From: Pedobacter sp. MC2016-14
Lineage (GTDB): Bacteria > Bacteroidota > Bacteroidia > Sphingobacteriales > Sphingobacteriaceae
Assembly: GCF_020991475.1 (NCBI RefSeq)
Contig: NZ_JAJMPA010000001.1
Coordinates: 744,001 to 808,000, forward strand
Reading direction: 5' to 3'
DNA: 64,000 nucleotides
Positions 25,559-34,358 of the stretch are shown piece by piece; position 1 is the stretch's first letter, and every line of letters starts with the position of its first letter. The notes below the pieces were generated by a model. It was given only the letters and a program-made list of their open reading frames with translations, made no database searches and was not told where the DNA came from. The position numbers and the translations under genes were made by a program.

Positions 25559-27088
25559 TTAATCTGCTGTGTTAACTTGTTTTTTGTTGGACAAATACAC
25601 CGCACCAATGATGAAACTTAAAGCGGCGATACCAATAGGGTACCATAAGCCAGATAAAGGCGTAGAACCTGAATAACTGGCAATCAGCGTAGCAATAAAT
25701 GGAACTAGTCCGCCAAATACCCCATTACCTACATGATAAGGCAAAGACATTGATGTATACCGTATTTTAGTTGGAAACAACTCTACCAGGAATGCCGCAA
25801 TAGGTCCATACACCATTGTTACCAGCAAAATCTGGAAAAATACCAGAAAAACAAACTTCCAGAATATTGGGGTAGATAAGGTGATGTCTTTAAAAGTATC
25901 TTTTGCAGAAACAACAGGTTTTCCTGCTGCCGCAAATACAGTATCCGTTTCTATTTTCTTAAATGTAGTTCCATCCAATAAACTAACCGTTGCAACGGTA
26001 GACACCAGGCTGTCTTGTGTATCTTTAATTGCGGTACGTGTAACAACAGGAGCCGATGAAGATTTGATATCTTCCATTGCCCTCTCCGAAACCTTGGTAT
26101 CATCTATGAACATCTGATAGATAGGCCTGTAAAAAACAATGCCCAGCAACATTCCTGTAAGCATAATCCATTTGCGACCTACTTTATCACTCCAGGAACC
26201 AAAAATTACGAAAAACGGGGTAGCTAAAGCAATTGCCCATAACAAAATATACCTGGAATCATTGAAATCTACTTTACAGGTATTTTCTATAAAGGACTGT
26301 GCATAAAACTGTCCCGTATACCAAATTACCCCCTGTCCCATGGTAGCGCCAAATAAAGCCAGCAGCACCATTTTAAAATTGGCTTTGTTGTTAAAGCTTT
26401 CTGCAAGTGGGTTTTTAGATACCTTACCTTCAGATTTAAGCTTAGTAAACATTGGAGACTCGTGCATTTTTAAACGGATGTAGATAGAAACACCTACCAG
26501 CAGAATAGAAAGCAGGAAAGGAATTCTCCATCCCCAATCTGAGAATGCATCTGCGCCAATCACATTTTTAGTGACTACAATAATTCCAAGCGAGAGAAAT
26601 AATCCTCCGGTAGCAGTAGTTTGGATCCAGCTGGTAAAGTAACCACGCTTATTTACAGGTGCGTGTTCTGCCACGTAAGTAGCTGCACCACCATATTCAC
26701 CGCCCAGTGCAAGGCCCTGCACAAGCCTCAGAAACAATACCAGCATAGGGGCGGCGTACCCAATAGTGGCATAAGAAGGAACCAGACCTATCAAAAAGGT
26801 AGATCCGCCCATCAGTACAAGTGTCAATAAAAAGGTGTACTTGCGACCAATTAAATCTCCAAGCCGGCCAAATACAAGGGCTCCAAAAGGCCTTACAATA
26901 AATCCGGCGGCAAAAATAGCCAGGGTGTTAATCAGTGCAGAAGCACCAGCATCTGCGGGGAATAGTTTGGCTCCGATAATGGTGGCCAGACTTCCAAAAA
27001 TATAGAAGTCATACCACTCAATCAGCGTCCCCAGAGAGGACGCACCAATCACTTTAAAAATGTTGTTCTGTTTTAGTTCAGCGTTCAT
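25559..27088 (-). CDS. MFS transporter, metabolite:H+ symporter (MHS) type
   Basis: A 509-residue, 12-helix carrier of the MHS subfamily (relatives carry proline, betaine, shikimate, citrate or alpha-ketoglutarate). The MFS motif A appears as GRLGDLIGRKYTF (about 73-85) and the start IEWYDFYIFG is typical of MHS. A hydrophilic insertion of about 75 residues, rich in Ser, Thr and Asp (about 330-405), separates helices in the C-terminal half, which makes the protein longer than usual MHS members (about 430-450). The substrate cannot be predicted. It is cotranscribed with the small membrane protein downstream. Confidence 0.88.
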   Translation of the reverse strand: MNAELKQNNIFKVIGASSLGTLIEWYDFYIFGSLATIIGAKLFPADAGASALINTLAIFAAGFIVRPFGALVFGRLGDLIGRKYTFLLTLVLMGGSTFLIGLVPSYATIGYAAPMLVLFLRLVQGLALGGEYGGAATYVAEHAPVNKRGYFTSWIQTTATGGLFLSLGIIVVTKNVIGADAFSDWGWRIPFLLSILLVGVSIYIRLKMHESPMFTKLKSEGKVSKNPLAESFNNKANFKMVLLALFGATMGQGVIWYTGQFYAQSFIENTCKVDFNDSRYILLWAIALATPFFVIFGSWSDKVGRKWIMLTGMLLGIVFYRPIYQMFIDDTKVSERAMEDIKSSSAPVVTRTAIKDTQDSLVSTVATVSLLDGTTFKKIETDTVFAAAGKPVVSAKDTFKDITLSTPIFWKFVFLVFFQILLVTMVYGPIAAFLVELFPTKIRYTSMSLPYHVGNGVFGGLVPFIATLIASYSGSTPLSGLWYPIGIAALSFIIGAVYLSNKKQVNTAD

Positions 27089-27162
27089 ACGGTAATAAAA
27101 ATTTGGTTTGGTCTTAAAATATTCTTTGAATATAGTAATATAAACCTTATTACCTCAGAAGT

Positions 27163-28218
27163 TTACTGTTCTTCCTTAAAAAAAACTTTGTAAAAGTTCA
27201 TCGCTTTATTGTCGTCAAAGCCCTTTTCAATCAGCTCTTTATCTCCGTGAATATAAATATGAAAGTTTTTATCCAGCTTAAGCACACTTTTATAGGTCCT
27301 GGCCTGCTTTTTTACCGCAGCACTGGAAATGTCAAAGCTATCTGCAATCGGCGTATCAAACTCTTCTTCATAGCTCTTTTTAAAATTCTTAAAAGATTCT
27401 ATTCCATCTGCATTTGCAATCACTTCATTGGAAAACTCATCCAAATCAAAGCTTTCCTTTTCCTTAAAGTACTTCATAGACTTATTTAATAAATCTATCT
27501 TATCCGCCTTAGTCAGTTCAAAATCCTCGTCCAGTTTTTGCGTAACAAAGTTCTTATAAACCCCAAGCACATTATTGGTCTGGTTATAATTGTCATTACG
27601 CACTTTAAGCTTAAGAAATTCATCTTTCCAGTAAACAGCCTCTGCACTCCTGTTGGTCTGATCTATGACCGCCACTTTAAAACCTTCTGCTGCTTCTGTG
27701 TTAAAGATCAAACAACCTTTATCCAGTTTACTGATATTTATAGCTTCCTGCTCATAACTCAATCCAAAGCCTGCGTTTTCCGGATAAACCTTCAAATACG
27801 TTTCTTTGGTTTCAGATTTAAAAATGCCGATTGCATCGTGCAATTCGCCCTCTATCTGCACATTTTCGAAATAACCAACATACAACTCTCCCGATTTTAT
27901 TTTCGGGTGACTGGAAACCTCATACAGGTATTTGGCAAGTTGCTGGGTATTCTCATGAAAAGTTTCTCCTTTTTCAAAGATCTCCTTCGCAAAATGGTAA
28001 ACTTCATTTAAATTTAAATTGTCATTGGGATGGAAGAACCTGCAGATTTCGTTTACCTTTTCGTAAGGTCCCAGAAAATACTTCATCAATAAACCAGTAA
28101 GCAATTCGTCTTTGATTACAATAGACTGCTCAGAAAGCACATAGAACTCATCTTCAGATTTATTACCAATCCGGTGTATTGAAAGTTCAGCCAAAGAGGC
28201 TTCAAAAAAAGAAATCAT
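27163..28218 (-). CDS. Nucleoid-associated protein, NdpA/YejK family
   Basis: A 351-residue member of the 37-kDa nucleoid-associated protein family (NdpA/YejK). The N-terminal IHRIGNKSEDE motif and the later GYFENVQIEGELHDAIGIFKSE region are characteristic. Proteins of this family bind nucleic acid, and some interact with topoisomerase or are used by phages; no enzyme activity is known. It is 12 bases downstream of the TerC gene, probably cotranscribed, although a functional tie is not obvious. Confidence 0.85.
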   Translation of the reverse strand: MISFFEASLAELSIHRIGNKSEDEFYVLSEQSIVIKDELLTGLLMKYFLGPYEKVNEICRFFHPNDNLNLNEVYHFAKEIFEKGETFHENTQQLAKYLYEVSSHPKIKSGELYVGYFENVQIEGELHDAIGIFKSETKETYLKVYPENAGFGLSYEQEAINISKLDKGCLIFNTEAAEGFKVAVIDQTNRSAEAVYWKDEFLKLKVRNDNYNQTNNVLGVYKNFVTQKLDEDFELTKADKIDLLNKSMKYFKEKESFDLDEFSNEVIANADGIESFKNFKKSYEEEFDTPIADSFDISSAAVKKQARTYKSVLKLDKNFHIYIHGDKELIEKGFDDNKAMNFYKVFFKEEQ

Positions 28219-28230
28219 GAAACGAAAGTA

Positions 28231-29019
28231 CTAACTCTTCTCTTCTTCTTCAGGAGTATTTTTAAGTTTTAACGGACTGCGCGTTTTCTTTTTCATTTTT
28301 AAGTTCAGCATTTCTACCAGAACAGAAAAGGCCATCGCAAAATAAATATATCCTTTAGGGATGTGCTGGTCCAAGCCTTCTGCCAGCAAGGAAACCCCAA
28401 TCAGCAATAAAAAGGAGAGTGCAAGCATTTTAACCGTTGGGTGGGTATTTACAAAAGTACTGATGACATTTGCAGAAACCATCATAATCAGTACAGCAAT
28501 AACTACCGCAGCAATCATTATTTCTACATGCTCTGCCATTCCAATCGCTGTAATCACAGAATCCAGGGAGAAAACAATATCCAGGATAAGGATCTGGATA
28601 ATTACGCCTGCAAAAGAATGGACTTTTACTTTTCCTTCTTCCTCTTCTTCGCCTTCCAGCTTCAGGTGTATTTCATGTGTACTTTTATAAATTAAAAATA
28701 AACCTCCAACAATCAGGATCAGGTCTCTGCCAGAAATTGCCAGTTTATCCAGCCATTCCTTATTATCCAAGCTTATCCAATCCCCTATATTAAACAAGGG
28801 TGAGGTTAAGCTCATTACCCAGCTTAAAGAAAGCAGCAACAGCACACGTGTAATCATGGCCAGTCCAAGACCTAACTTTCTGGCCCTGTTTTGCTGCTCG
28901 GCCGGAAGCTTGCCCGAAAGAATGGAAATGAAAACAATGTTATCAATACCAAGAACAATTTCTAAAACAGTTAAGGTAAAAAGGGATATCCAGGCTTCGG
29001 GGGTACTAAAAAATTCCAT
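28231..29019 (-). CDS. TerC-family integral membrane protein
   Basis: A 262-residue membrane protein with seven or so hydrophobic segments. The paired acidic motifs of TerC are present: EIVLGIDNIVFISIL (about 21-35) and DIVFSLDSVITAIGMAEH (about 146-163), whose aspartates lie within helices and probably handle a metal ion. TerC proteins are linked to tellurite resistance and, in characterised cases such as Alx and the Bacillus homologs, to manganese export. A basic C-terminal tail (KMKKKTR) is cytosolic. It is transcribed with ndpA. Confidence 0.9.
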   Translation of the reverse strand: MEFFSTPEAWISLFTLTVLEIVLGIDNIVFISILSGKLPAEQQNRARKLGLGLAMITRVLLLLSLSWVMSLTSPLFNIGDWISLDNKEWLDKLAISGRDLILIVGGLFLIYKSTHEIHLKLEGEEEEEGKVKVHSFAGVIIQILILDIVFSLDSVITAIGMAEHVEIMIAAVVIAVLIMMVSANVISTFVNTHPTVKMLALSFLLLIGVSLLAEGLDQHIPKGYIYFAMAFSVLVEMLNLKMKKKTRSPLKLKNTPEEEEKS

Positions 29020-29042
29020 ATCATCAGCTAAGCCCGCTAAGG

Positions 29043-29075
29043 TAAAAAAAGCCTGCTGAATTATCCAACAAGCTT
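29043..29075 (-). terminator. Rho-independent terminator after the secreted DUF4097-like gene
   Basis: On the minus strand AAGCTTGTTG pairs with CAGCAGGCTT (10-bp stem with two G-T pairs, 7-base loop) and runs into TTTTTTT. It follows the stop at 29098 and precedes the TerC start. Confidence 0.8.
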
Positions 29076-29097
29076 TGCTTAGTTTTAGTTTTAATTT

Positions 29098-30177
29098 TTA
29101 CCGGAAAACAACAGATCCATAACTGGACGTTACTTTAACCAGGGCCGAGCCTCCGTTGCCTATTTTTCCGCTAAAGTTTTTGGAAAAGGTATCCCTAAGG
29201 TTTTGCACTTCTGAATTTATAGCAGAACCAGCGCTCTTAAAAGAGCCATAATTGGTCTGTACATCAAAGTTTGCATGGTATCGATCACTAAAACCCAGTG
29301 ATACATTTCCATATTGACTATTTACAAGGAGTTCTTTACAGCCATTATGTAGTTCTGCAATACTAAGCCTGTTGTATTGGATCTCAAACTTCCCATTCCC
29401 GTTAAGTCGTCCAACGTTTACAGCGGCATACTGGGCGTTAACAACAAGTTTCTCAGCAGATCCGATATTTAAGCCCCCACCATACTGCTGCTTAAATGTA
29501 CCTGAATTAATTTTACCAATTTTGGCACTGCCGTATTGAATGTCAAAGTAATTATTGATGTGTTTCAATTGATCTGCACTGAAATCTCCATATTGCAACT
29601 TAATATAAAGGCTGGAACAAAAATCATCCATGACGATATTGCCATAAGTTTGAAATATATCCAGAGCATTGGGTGCTGGCATATAAATGATATAATTTAT
29701 CCGAAGTTCCCTTTGCCATTTCTTGCCATTTCTTATCCCACGCCCCCAGTTATCGTTGTTCTGTTCCATTTTTGTTTTAAATGACACCTGGCCATTCGTT
29801 TTAAAGGCATCTATAGAAACTTCATCCAGTAATTTTCTTGCGGCTTCCTGGCTTCCGCTGTAAGCTTTAATTAAAACATCGGCCTTCACTTCATTCCTAT
29901 CCCATATTTTAACTACAACAGATCCATACTGGTTATTAACAACAATCTTATCCGAATTTTTTACCCCAAATGTTTTGCTGATGGTTTTAGACAGTACGGG
30001 CTCATCTTCATCCAGGTCAGGAAACTGTTCTGCATCAAGCCTAATTTGCTCTACATTTTTAGTGATATTCTTAGCCAGTTTTTCTATGGATACTTTAAAC
30101 TCATCAATAGCCGTTTGTGCAGTCGCAATACTTACAAAACACAACAACAATGCAAAAAATCCTGCCAGCTTTTTCAT
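29098..30177 (-). CDS. Secreted beta-helix-like protein (DUF4097-type adhesin fold)
   Basis: A 359-residue exported protein with a signal peptide (about 1-20, ending ATAQ). From about residue 65 onward it is built of repeated short strands with NxYGxV/QYGS-like turns (NNQYGSVVV, QTYGNIV, QLQYGDF, IQYGSAK, QQYGGGL, SQYGNVS, TNYGSFK, SSYGSVV), the pattern of a right-handed beta-helix as in DUF4097/GIN-domain proteins. It is the third gene of a unit with an ECF sigma factor and a single-pass membrane protein (start overlaps the previous stop by four bases), so it is probably an effector or sensor in a cell-envelope stress circuit. Confidence 0.75.
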   Translation of the reverse strand: MKKLAGFFALLLCFVSIATAQTAIDEFKVSIEKLAKNITKNVEQIRLDAEQFPDLDEDEPVLSKTISKTFGVKNSDKIVVNNQYGSVVVKIWDRNEVKADVLIKAYSGSQEAARKLLDEVSIDAFKTNGQVSFKTKMEQNNDNWGRGIRNGKKWQRELRINYIIYMPAPNALDIFQTYGNIVMDDFCSSLYIKLQYGDFSADQLKHINNYFDIQYGSAKIGKINSGTFKQQYGGGLNIGSAEKLVVNAQYAAVNVGRLNGNGKFEIQYNRLSIAELHNGCKELLVNSQYGNVSLGFSDRYHANFDVQTNYGSFKSAGSAINSEVQNLRDTFSKNFSGKIGNGGSALVKVTSSYGSVVFR

Positions 30178-30701
30178 ATTTGTTTCTCCCCTCTGGCCTC
30201 ATTTACCTGATTAATAATACAAAGTTGCTGACTAATGAGCTGAAGTTGAAACTCCAGGTTTTTTACCATCGCCTGCACAATAAGTTGTTGATTAGGGCTG
30301 TGCTGCAATTCCCTCTTTAAGCGGTCATAATCTGCATCCATCTTATTGAGGTCCCGGCTAAACTGCGAATATAATCTGGGGTTTTGTTTGGCAAAGACCT
30401 GTAAACTGTCCTTCTTTTGCTCTATCAAACCCGCAAACCGCATTTCCATTTTTGCATCGGCCGGATTTACGTCAGCAATTTCTATGTTTTGCGGCTTGCG
30501 TGCTGTTAGTACAATCAGACTTATTCCCAATATAACCGCAATTGAAGCCGCAATACCCAGCCATATTTTTAAATTGAACGTTTTTGGCTTAGGTTGCTGA
30601 TTTAAACCTGATGAAATCCTTTCCCATAATTCATCAGACGGCGATTCTAAATCAAATGACTTTCTATTCGTTTTAATGTACTCTTCCAATTTCTTGCTCA
30701 T
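30174..30701 (-). CDS. Single-pass membrane protein, probable anti-sigma factor
   Basis: A 175-residue protein with a cytosolic N-terminus of about 45 residues, one transmembrane segment (about 46-66) and a helical, charged periplasmic part that may form a coiled coil. The gene starts one base after the ECF sigma factor ends, which is the usual arrangement for an anti-sigma factor. The cytosolic part has no zinc-binding HxxxCxxC motif, so it is not a classic ZAS protein. The sigma-binding role is inferred from order and topology, not from a recognised domain. Confidence 0.65.
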   Translation of the reverse strand: MSKKLEEYIKTNRKSFDLESPSDELWERISSGLNQQPKPKTFNLKIWLGIAASIAVILGISLIVLTARKPQNIEIADVNPADAKMEMRFAGLIEQKKDSLQVFAKQNPRLYSQFSRDLNKMDADYDRLKRELQHSPNQQLIVQAMVKNLEFQLQLISQQLCIINQVNEARGEKQI

Positions 30702-30702
30702 C

Positions 30703-31248
30703 TCATACTCCTCTCTTTTCTAATAAGCTATTTAATTTTATCCTGGCCCTCATATATTGGCTACGTGAGGTATTTTCCGAAATTTGAAGGATATGCGAAA
30801 TCTCTTCATGGTCATAGCCTTCAAATAAATACAAAGACAATACCACCCTGTATCCGTCAGGAAGTTTCCCCATCGCCTCCTTTATTTCATTAACCTTATA
30901 GTCAATATCGCTGGCCTCATTTTCAACATCTTCTGCTATTTCTATACCATCCAAACTCAGCAATTCTACCTTACGTTTCCGGAGCTGGTTGATACTTTTA
31001 TTGATTACGATTTGTTTAAGCCATAATCCAAAAGTAGTCTCCTGTCTAAATGTACCAATTCTGGTAAAAGCATCTAAAAACGCATCCTGCAATACATCCT
31101 CTGCCTCCCCATTGTGATTTACAATTCTAACAGCAACATTATACATAGCCTTTGCATACAATTTGTAAAGTTCAAATTGTGCCTTACGCCCGCCTTGTTT
31201 ACATTCATTAACAAGGTCTGCGTGCTTATCTATGTATACCGCTTCCAA
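30703..31248 (-). CDS. ECF-type RNA polymerase sigma factor (sigma-70 family)
   Basis: A 181-residue group 4 sigma factor. Region 2 (about 27-95) has YNVAVRIVNHNGEAEDVLQDAFLDAF and the promoter-melting region up to LKQIVINKSINQLRKR; region 4 (about 125-175) has LPDGYRVVLSLYLFEGYDHEEISHIL and the recognition helix RSQYMRARIKL. Together with the downstream membrane protein and secreted beta-helix protein it forms a three-gene regulatory unit. Its target promoters are unknown; self-regulation is common in this class. Confidence 0.92.
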   Translation of the reverse strand: MEAVYIDKHADLVNECKQGGRKAQFELYKLYAKAMYNVAVRIVNHNGEAEDVLQDAFLDAFTRIGTFRQETTFGLWLKQIVINKSINQLRKRKVELLSLDGIEIAEDVENEASDIDYKVNEIKEAMGKLPDGYRVVLSLYLFEGYDHEEISHILQISENTSRSQYMRARIKLNSLLEKRGV

Positions 31249-31377
31249 ATATTTAATTGTTCGTCTATAAGACCCCTGTATTTTTTAGATGTTGCATCAG
31301 CAGGCAAAATAACTGAAATTACTTTCCCAATGTAGAAGTAAAATGACTTGTGGTTACAATATGTGGCTCAAAATGAA

Positions 31378-31385
31378 TATTTTTG
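31378..31385 (+). promoter_or_regulatory. Candidate -7 element for aspS
   Basis: TATTTTTG fits TAnnTTTG fully and lies 20 bases before the aspS ATG. A -33 TTG at good spacing was not found. Confidence 0.45.
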
Positions 31386-31405
31386 CGCCCTAATACTTTT
31401 TAATA

Positions 31406-33151
31406 ATGTTAAGAACAACAACTTGCGGTGCTTTAACGATCGGGAATTTAGGAGAACAGGTTACTTTATGTGGCTGGGTACAAAAATCCAGAGACCTGGG
31501 TGGAATGACTTTTATTGACATCCGCGACCGCTATGGAATTACTCAATTGGTATTTAACATGGATGATAATAAAGATCTGTGTGAAGCTGCCAGGGGTTTA
31601 GGCCGTGAATTTGTAATCAAAGTAAGCGGACTGGTTGTAGAACGCTCTAATAAAAACCTTAAAATACCAACAGGAGAAGTAGAAATAAAAGTTTCTGACC
31701 TGGAAATCCTGAATGCGGCAAAACTGCCTCCATTTATGATTGAGGACGATACAGACGGAGGAGACGATTTAAGAATGAAATACCGCTACCTGGATTTGCG
31801 ACGCAATCCTGTTAGAAACAATATGGTGTTAAGACATAAAATGGCGCAGGCTGTTCGTCGTTATTTAGATGACCTGAACTTTATTGAAGTAGAAACACCT
31901 GTATTAATTAAATCTACACCAGAAGGTGCAAGGGATTTTGTTGTTCCAAGCAGAATGAACAATGGCGAGTTTTATGCATTGCCACAGTCTCCGCAAACTT
32001 TTAAGCAATTGTTGATGGTATCGGGATTTGACCGTTATTTTCAAATTGTAAAGTGTTTTAGAGATGAAGATTTGCGTGCAGACCGCCAACCTGAATTTAC
32101 ACAAATAGACTGCGAGATGTCTTTTATTGAACAGGAAGACATCCTAAATACTTTTGAAGGCCTGATCCGCACACTGTTTAAAGACATAAAAGGTTTTGAT
32201 TTACCAGAGGTGCCAAGAATGCAGTATGCTGATGCCATGCGCTTGTATGGTTCAGATAAACCAGATACCCGTTTTGACATGGCTTTTGTTGAATTAACAG
32301 ACCTGGTTAAAGGGCATTCTTTCCCGGTATTTGACAATGCAGAGCTTGTAATTGGTATTAAAGCTGATGGATGTGCACATTATACCCGGAAGCAAATGGA
32401 TGAGCTTACCGATTTTATAAAACGTCCACAAATTGGCGCTACAGGATTAATCTACTGCAGACACAATGAAGATGGAACCATAAAATCATCTGTAGATAAA
32501 TTTTATGGTGAAGAAGAACTTGCTAAATGGGCGGCTACATTTGACACTAAACCAGGCGACTTAATCCTGATTATGGCTGGCACAACAGATAAGGTGCGTA
32601 AGCAATTGAGCGAACTGCGTCTGGAAATGGGTAACCGTTTGGGGTTAAGAGATAAAAATGTATTTAGTGCGCTGTGGGTATTGGATTTTCCGTTGTTAGA
32701 ATGGGACGAAGAAAGTGGCCGCTACCACGCTATGCACCACCCATTTACATCTCCTAAACCAGAAGACATTGCCATGCTGGATACCGATCCCGGAGCAGTA
32801 CGTGCCAATGCTTATGACATGGTGGTGAACGGAACCGAAATTGGTGGCGGATCAATCAGGATCCACGACAGGACTTTACAGGCATTAATGTTTAAACACC
32901 TGGGCTTTTCTGCAGAAGAAGCGCAAAAGCAATTTGGATTTTTAATGGATGCTTTTGAATTTGGCGCGCCACCTCATGGTGGTATTGCATTCGGATTTGA
33001 CAGGTTATGCTCTATTTTCGCCGGCCTGGACAGCATCCGTGATGTTATTGCTTTCCCTAAAAACAATTCGGGCAGAGATGTGATGATTGATAGCCCATCT
33101 ACGATAGACGATAAACAATTAAAAGAGCTAAAGATTCAAACTACCCTTTAA
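31406..33151 (+). CDS. aspS: Aspartyl-tRNA synthetase
   Basis: Class IIb synthetase that charges tRNA-Asp. The 581-residue bacterial form has an N-terminal OB-fold anticodon domain (about 1-105), then the catalytic core with motif 2 [16 protein letters not shown] (about 217-232), an inserted GAD domain (about 285-415), and motif 3 [10 protein letters not shown] (about 525-535). Whether it is discriminating or also charges tRNA-Asn cannot be settled; the presence of glnS in the same genome shows that at least Gln-tRNA is made directly. A bidirectional terminator follows. Confidence 0.98.
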   Translation: MLRTTTCGALTIGNLGEQVTLCGWVQKSRDLGGMTFIDIRDRYGITQLVFNMDDNKDLCEAARGLGREFVIKVSGLVVERSNKNLKIPTGEVEIKVSDLEILNAAKLPPFMIEDDTDGGDDLRMKYRYLDLRRNPVRNNMVLRHKMAQAVRRYLDDLNFIEVETPVLIKSTPEGARDFVVPSRMNNGEFYALPQSPQTFKQLLMVSGFDRYFQIVKCFRDEDLRADRQPEFTQIDCEMSFIEQEDILNTFEGLIRTLFKDIKGFDLPEVPRMQYADAMRLYGSDKPDTRFDMAFVELTDLVKGHSFPVFDNAELVIGIKADGCAHYTRKQMDELTDFIKRPQIGATGLIYCRHNEDGTIKSSVDKFYGEEELAKWAATFDTKPGDLILIMAGTTDKVRKQLSELRLEMGNRLGLRDKNVFSALWVLDFPLLEWDEESGRYHAMHHPFTSPKPEDIAMLDTDPGAVRANAYDMVVNGTEIGGGSIRIHDRTLQALMFKHLGFSAEEAQKQFGFLMDAFEFGAPPHGGIAFGFDRLCSIFAGLDSIRDVIAFPKNNSGRDVMIDSPSTIDDKQLKELKIQTTL

Positions 33152-33161
33152 TTCTAGATAC

Positions 33162-33193
33162 AAAAAAAGGAAGCCGCTGGGCTTCCTTTTTTT
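33162..33193. terminator. Bidirectional rho-independent terminator
   Basis: A7 + GGAAGCC (33169-33175), a short loop, GGCTTCC (33180-33186) + T7. A-run and T-run flank the same stem, so it can stop both aspS on the plus strand and the convergent envelope gene cluster on the minus strand. Confidence 0.9.
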
Positions 33194-33205
33194 GTATCAT
33201 ATAGA

Positions 33206-33646
33206 TTAATACGTTTCACTATCTGGTGGAATGCCATAATCAACATAGCCTACTGGTTTATCTTTCTTTTTCTTTGCTCCGCTAAAAAGAGATTTAACGG
33301 AATTAAAAATTCCAGACAAGTGCTCTGCGTCAAGCGTTTTTCCTACCTTACTGGTCGCTAAGCCAACCAATGCCTTGGTAATGAATCCAGAGCCTCTAAA
33401 CAAGGTACTGTTCATGATTACAGGCAGTACCAATGACATGATTGAACTGCTAATGTTAAATTTGTCGTCAACTTTTAAGAATGCAGAAGGTGTAGCGTAT
33501 TTCTTAATCAGGTTTCCAGGACTAAACTGCCTTACATAGTTTTTAGCATCATTTTTAAGATAATCACCTTTCAACGTATAATCTACCTTTAGGCTCACAA
33601 TTCTTTCATGCAGCTGTTCAAGGTTATTAATGTTATACCTTTTCAT
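33206..33646 (-). CDS. Hypothetical protein of a small envelope cluster
   Basis: A 146-residue protein I do not recognise. It has a basic N-terminal half, a moderately hydrophobic middle (about 66-85), and a lysine-rich C-terminal region. There is no signal peptide. Its start overlaps the end of the holin-like gene by 14 bases, so it is translated from the same message as that gene and the YtxH-domain gene, and probably acts with them at the membrane. Function unknown. Confidence 0.65.
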   Translation of the reverse strand: MKRYNINNLEQLHERIVSLKVDYTLKGDYLKNDAKNYVRQFSPGNLIKKYATPSAFLKVDDKFNISSSIMSLVLPVIMNSTLFRGSGFITKALVGLATSKVGKTLDAEHLSGIFNSVKSLFSGAKKKKDKPVGYVDYGIPPDSETY

Positions 33647-34016
33647 TTTCGTCCTCCTCCTTATCAGCTAGTTTATCAAAATATTTACGGATCGCAAAAT
33701 TGGTGATCCCCTTTTCAATGTATTTATCCTTTGTAAAATAGACAATAAGTGCCAATGCCAGGTAGATGAGGGAAACACTGCCAAATCCTTTAGTATAGCT
33801 ACCCAGAACGTCTGATAAATATAAGGCCAGCGTAACTGTAGCAAATAAAAATGCAAGTGTAAAACAAATAATTACAGCAGCATTGGTAACCAGATCAGCA
33901 AATGCTCTGGATACTTTTTCCACAAGATACAAACGGGTATATTCTACCCTGGCTTCCAAATAGGCTTTAGCATCAGACACAAGTTCATCAATGCTTTTTT
34001 CTTTATTCTCCTGCAT
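33633..34016 (-). CDS. Phage-holin-like (holin superfamily III / DUF1469-type) membrane protein
   Basis: A 127-residue protein with an N-terminal amphipathic helix (about 5-40), two transmembrane helices (about 43-67 and 73-93) and a charged tail. This topology is shared with the YqjE/DUF1469 and holin-X groups, which despite the name are normal chromosomal membrane proteins. It is flanked by a YtxH-domain gene and a hypothetical gene, an arrangement resembling the enterobacterial yqjD-yqjE-yqjK cluster. No phage genes are near, so a lysis role is unlikely. Confidence 0.75.
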   Translation of the reverse strand: MQENKEKSIDELVSDAKAYLEARVEYTRLYLVEKVSRAFADLVTNAAVIICFTLAFLFATVTLALYLSDVLGSYTKGFGSVSLIYLALALIVYFTKDKYIEKGITNFAIRKYFDKLADKEEDENEKV

Positions 34017-34035
34017 AATTTATAATTAACAAAGC

Positions 34036-34302
34036 TTACGCATGTTCAACATCGTCAGCAAACTCTTCTTCCTCGGTCCTGAATTTAGTTTTCACAGAAT
34101 CTACTACCTTGTCTTTTAAACTTGCCAGGTGATTGATCTCATCTACAGCCTTATCTTTAATCGTTTCTCCAAGGTCTTTTAAAGACTGGCTCAAGCGGTC
34201 TCTGGTTTCAGTACCTTTATCTGGTGCAAATAATAATCCTAATGCAGCGCCTGCTGCTAAACCAGCTAATAAACCTATCAATACTTTTGAGTTGTCGTTC
34301 AT
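34036..34302 (-). CDS. YtxH-domain stress-associated membrane-anchored protein
   Basis: Starting at the ATG at 34302 the protein has 88 residues. The N-terminal glycine/alanine-rich helix SKVLIGLLAGLAAGAALGLLFAPDKG (about 4-29) is the YtxH signature and probably inserts in the membrane; the remainder is a charged amphipathic helix suited to coiled-coil contacts. YtxH proteins are general-stress proteins in Bacillus. It heads the three-gene cluster ending at 33206. Confidence 0.85.
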   Translation of the reverse strand: MNDNSKVLIGLLAGLAAGAALGLLFAPDKGTETRDRLSQSLKDLGETIKDKAVDEINHLASLKDKVVDSVKTKFRTEEEEFADDVEHA

Positions 34303-34358
34303 GATTTTAAATTTTAATGTTAAAGTTTCTTTGTACAACACTAAGAAATTATTCGTAA

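Noticed and set aside
33633..34016. Prophage signal from a holin-like protein
   Set aside because: No other phage genes, integrase or attachment sites; the topology is that of common chromosomal DUF1469-type proteins.
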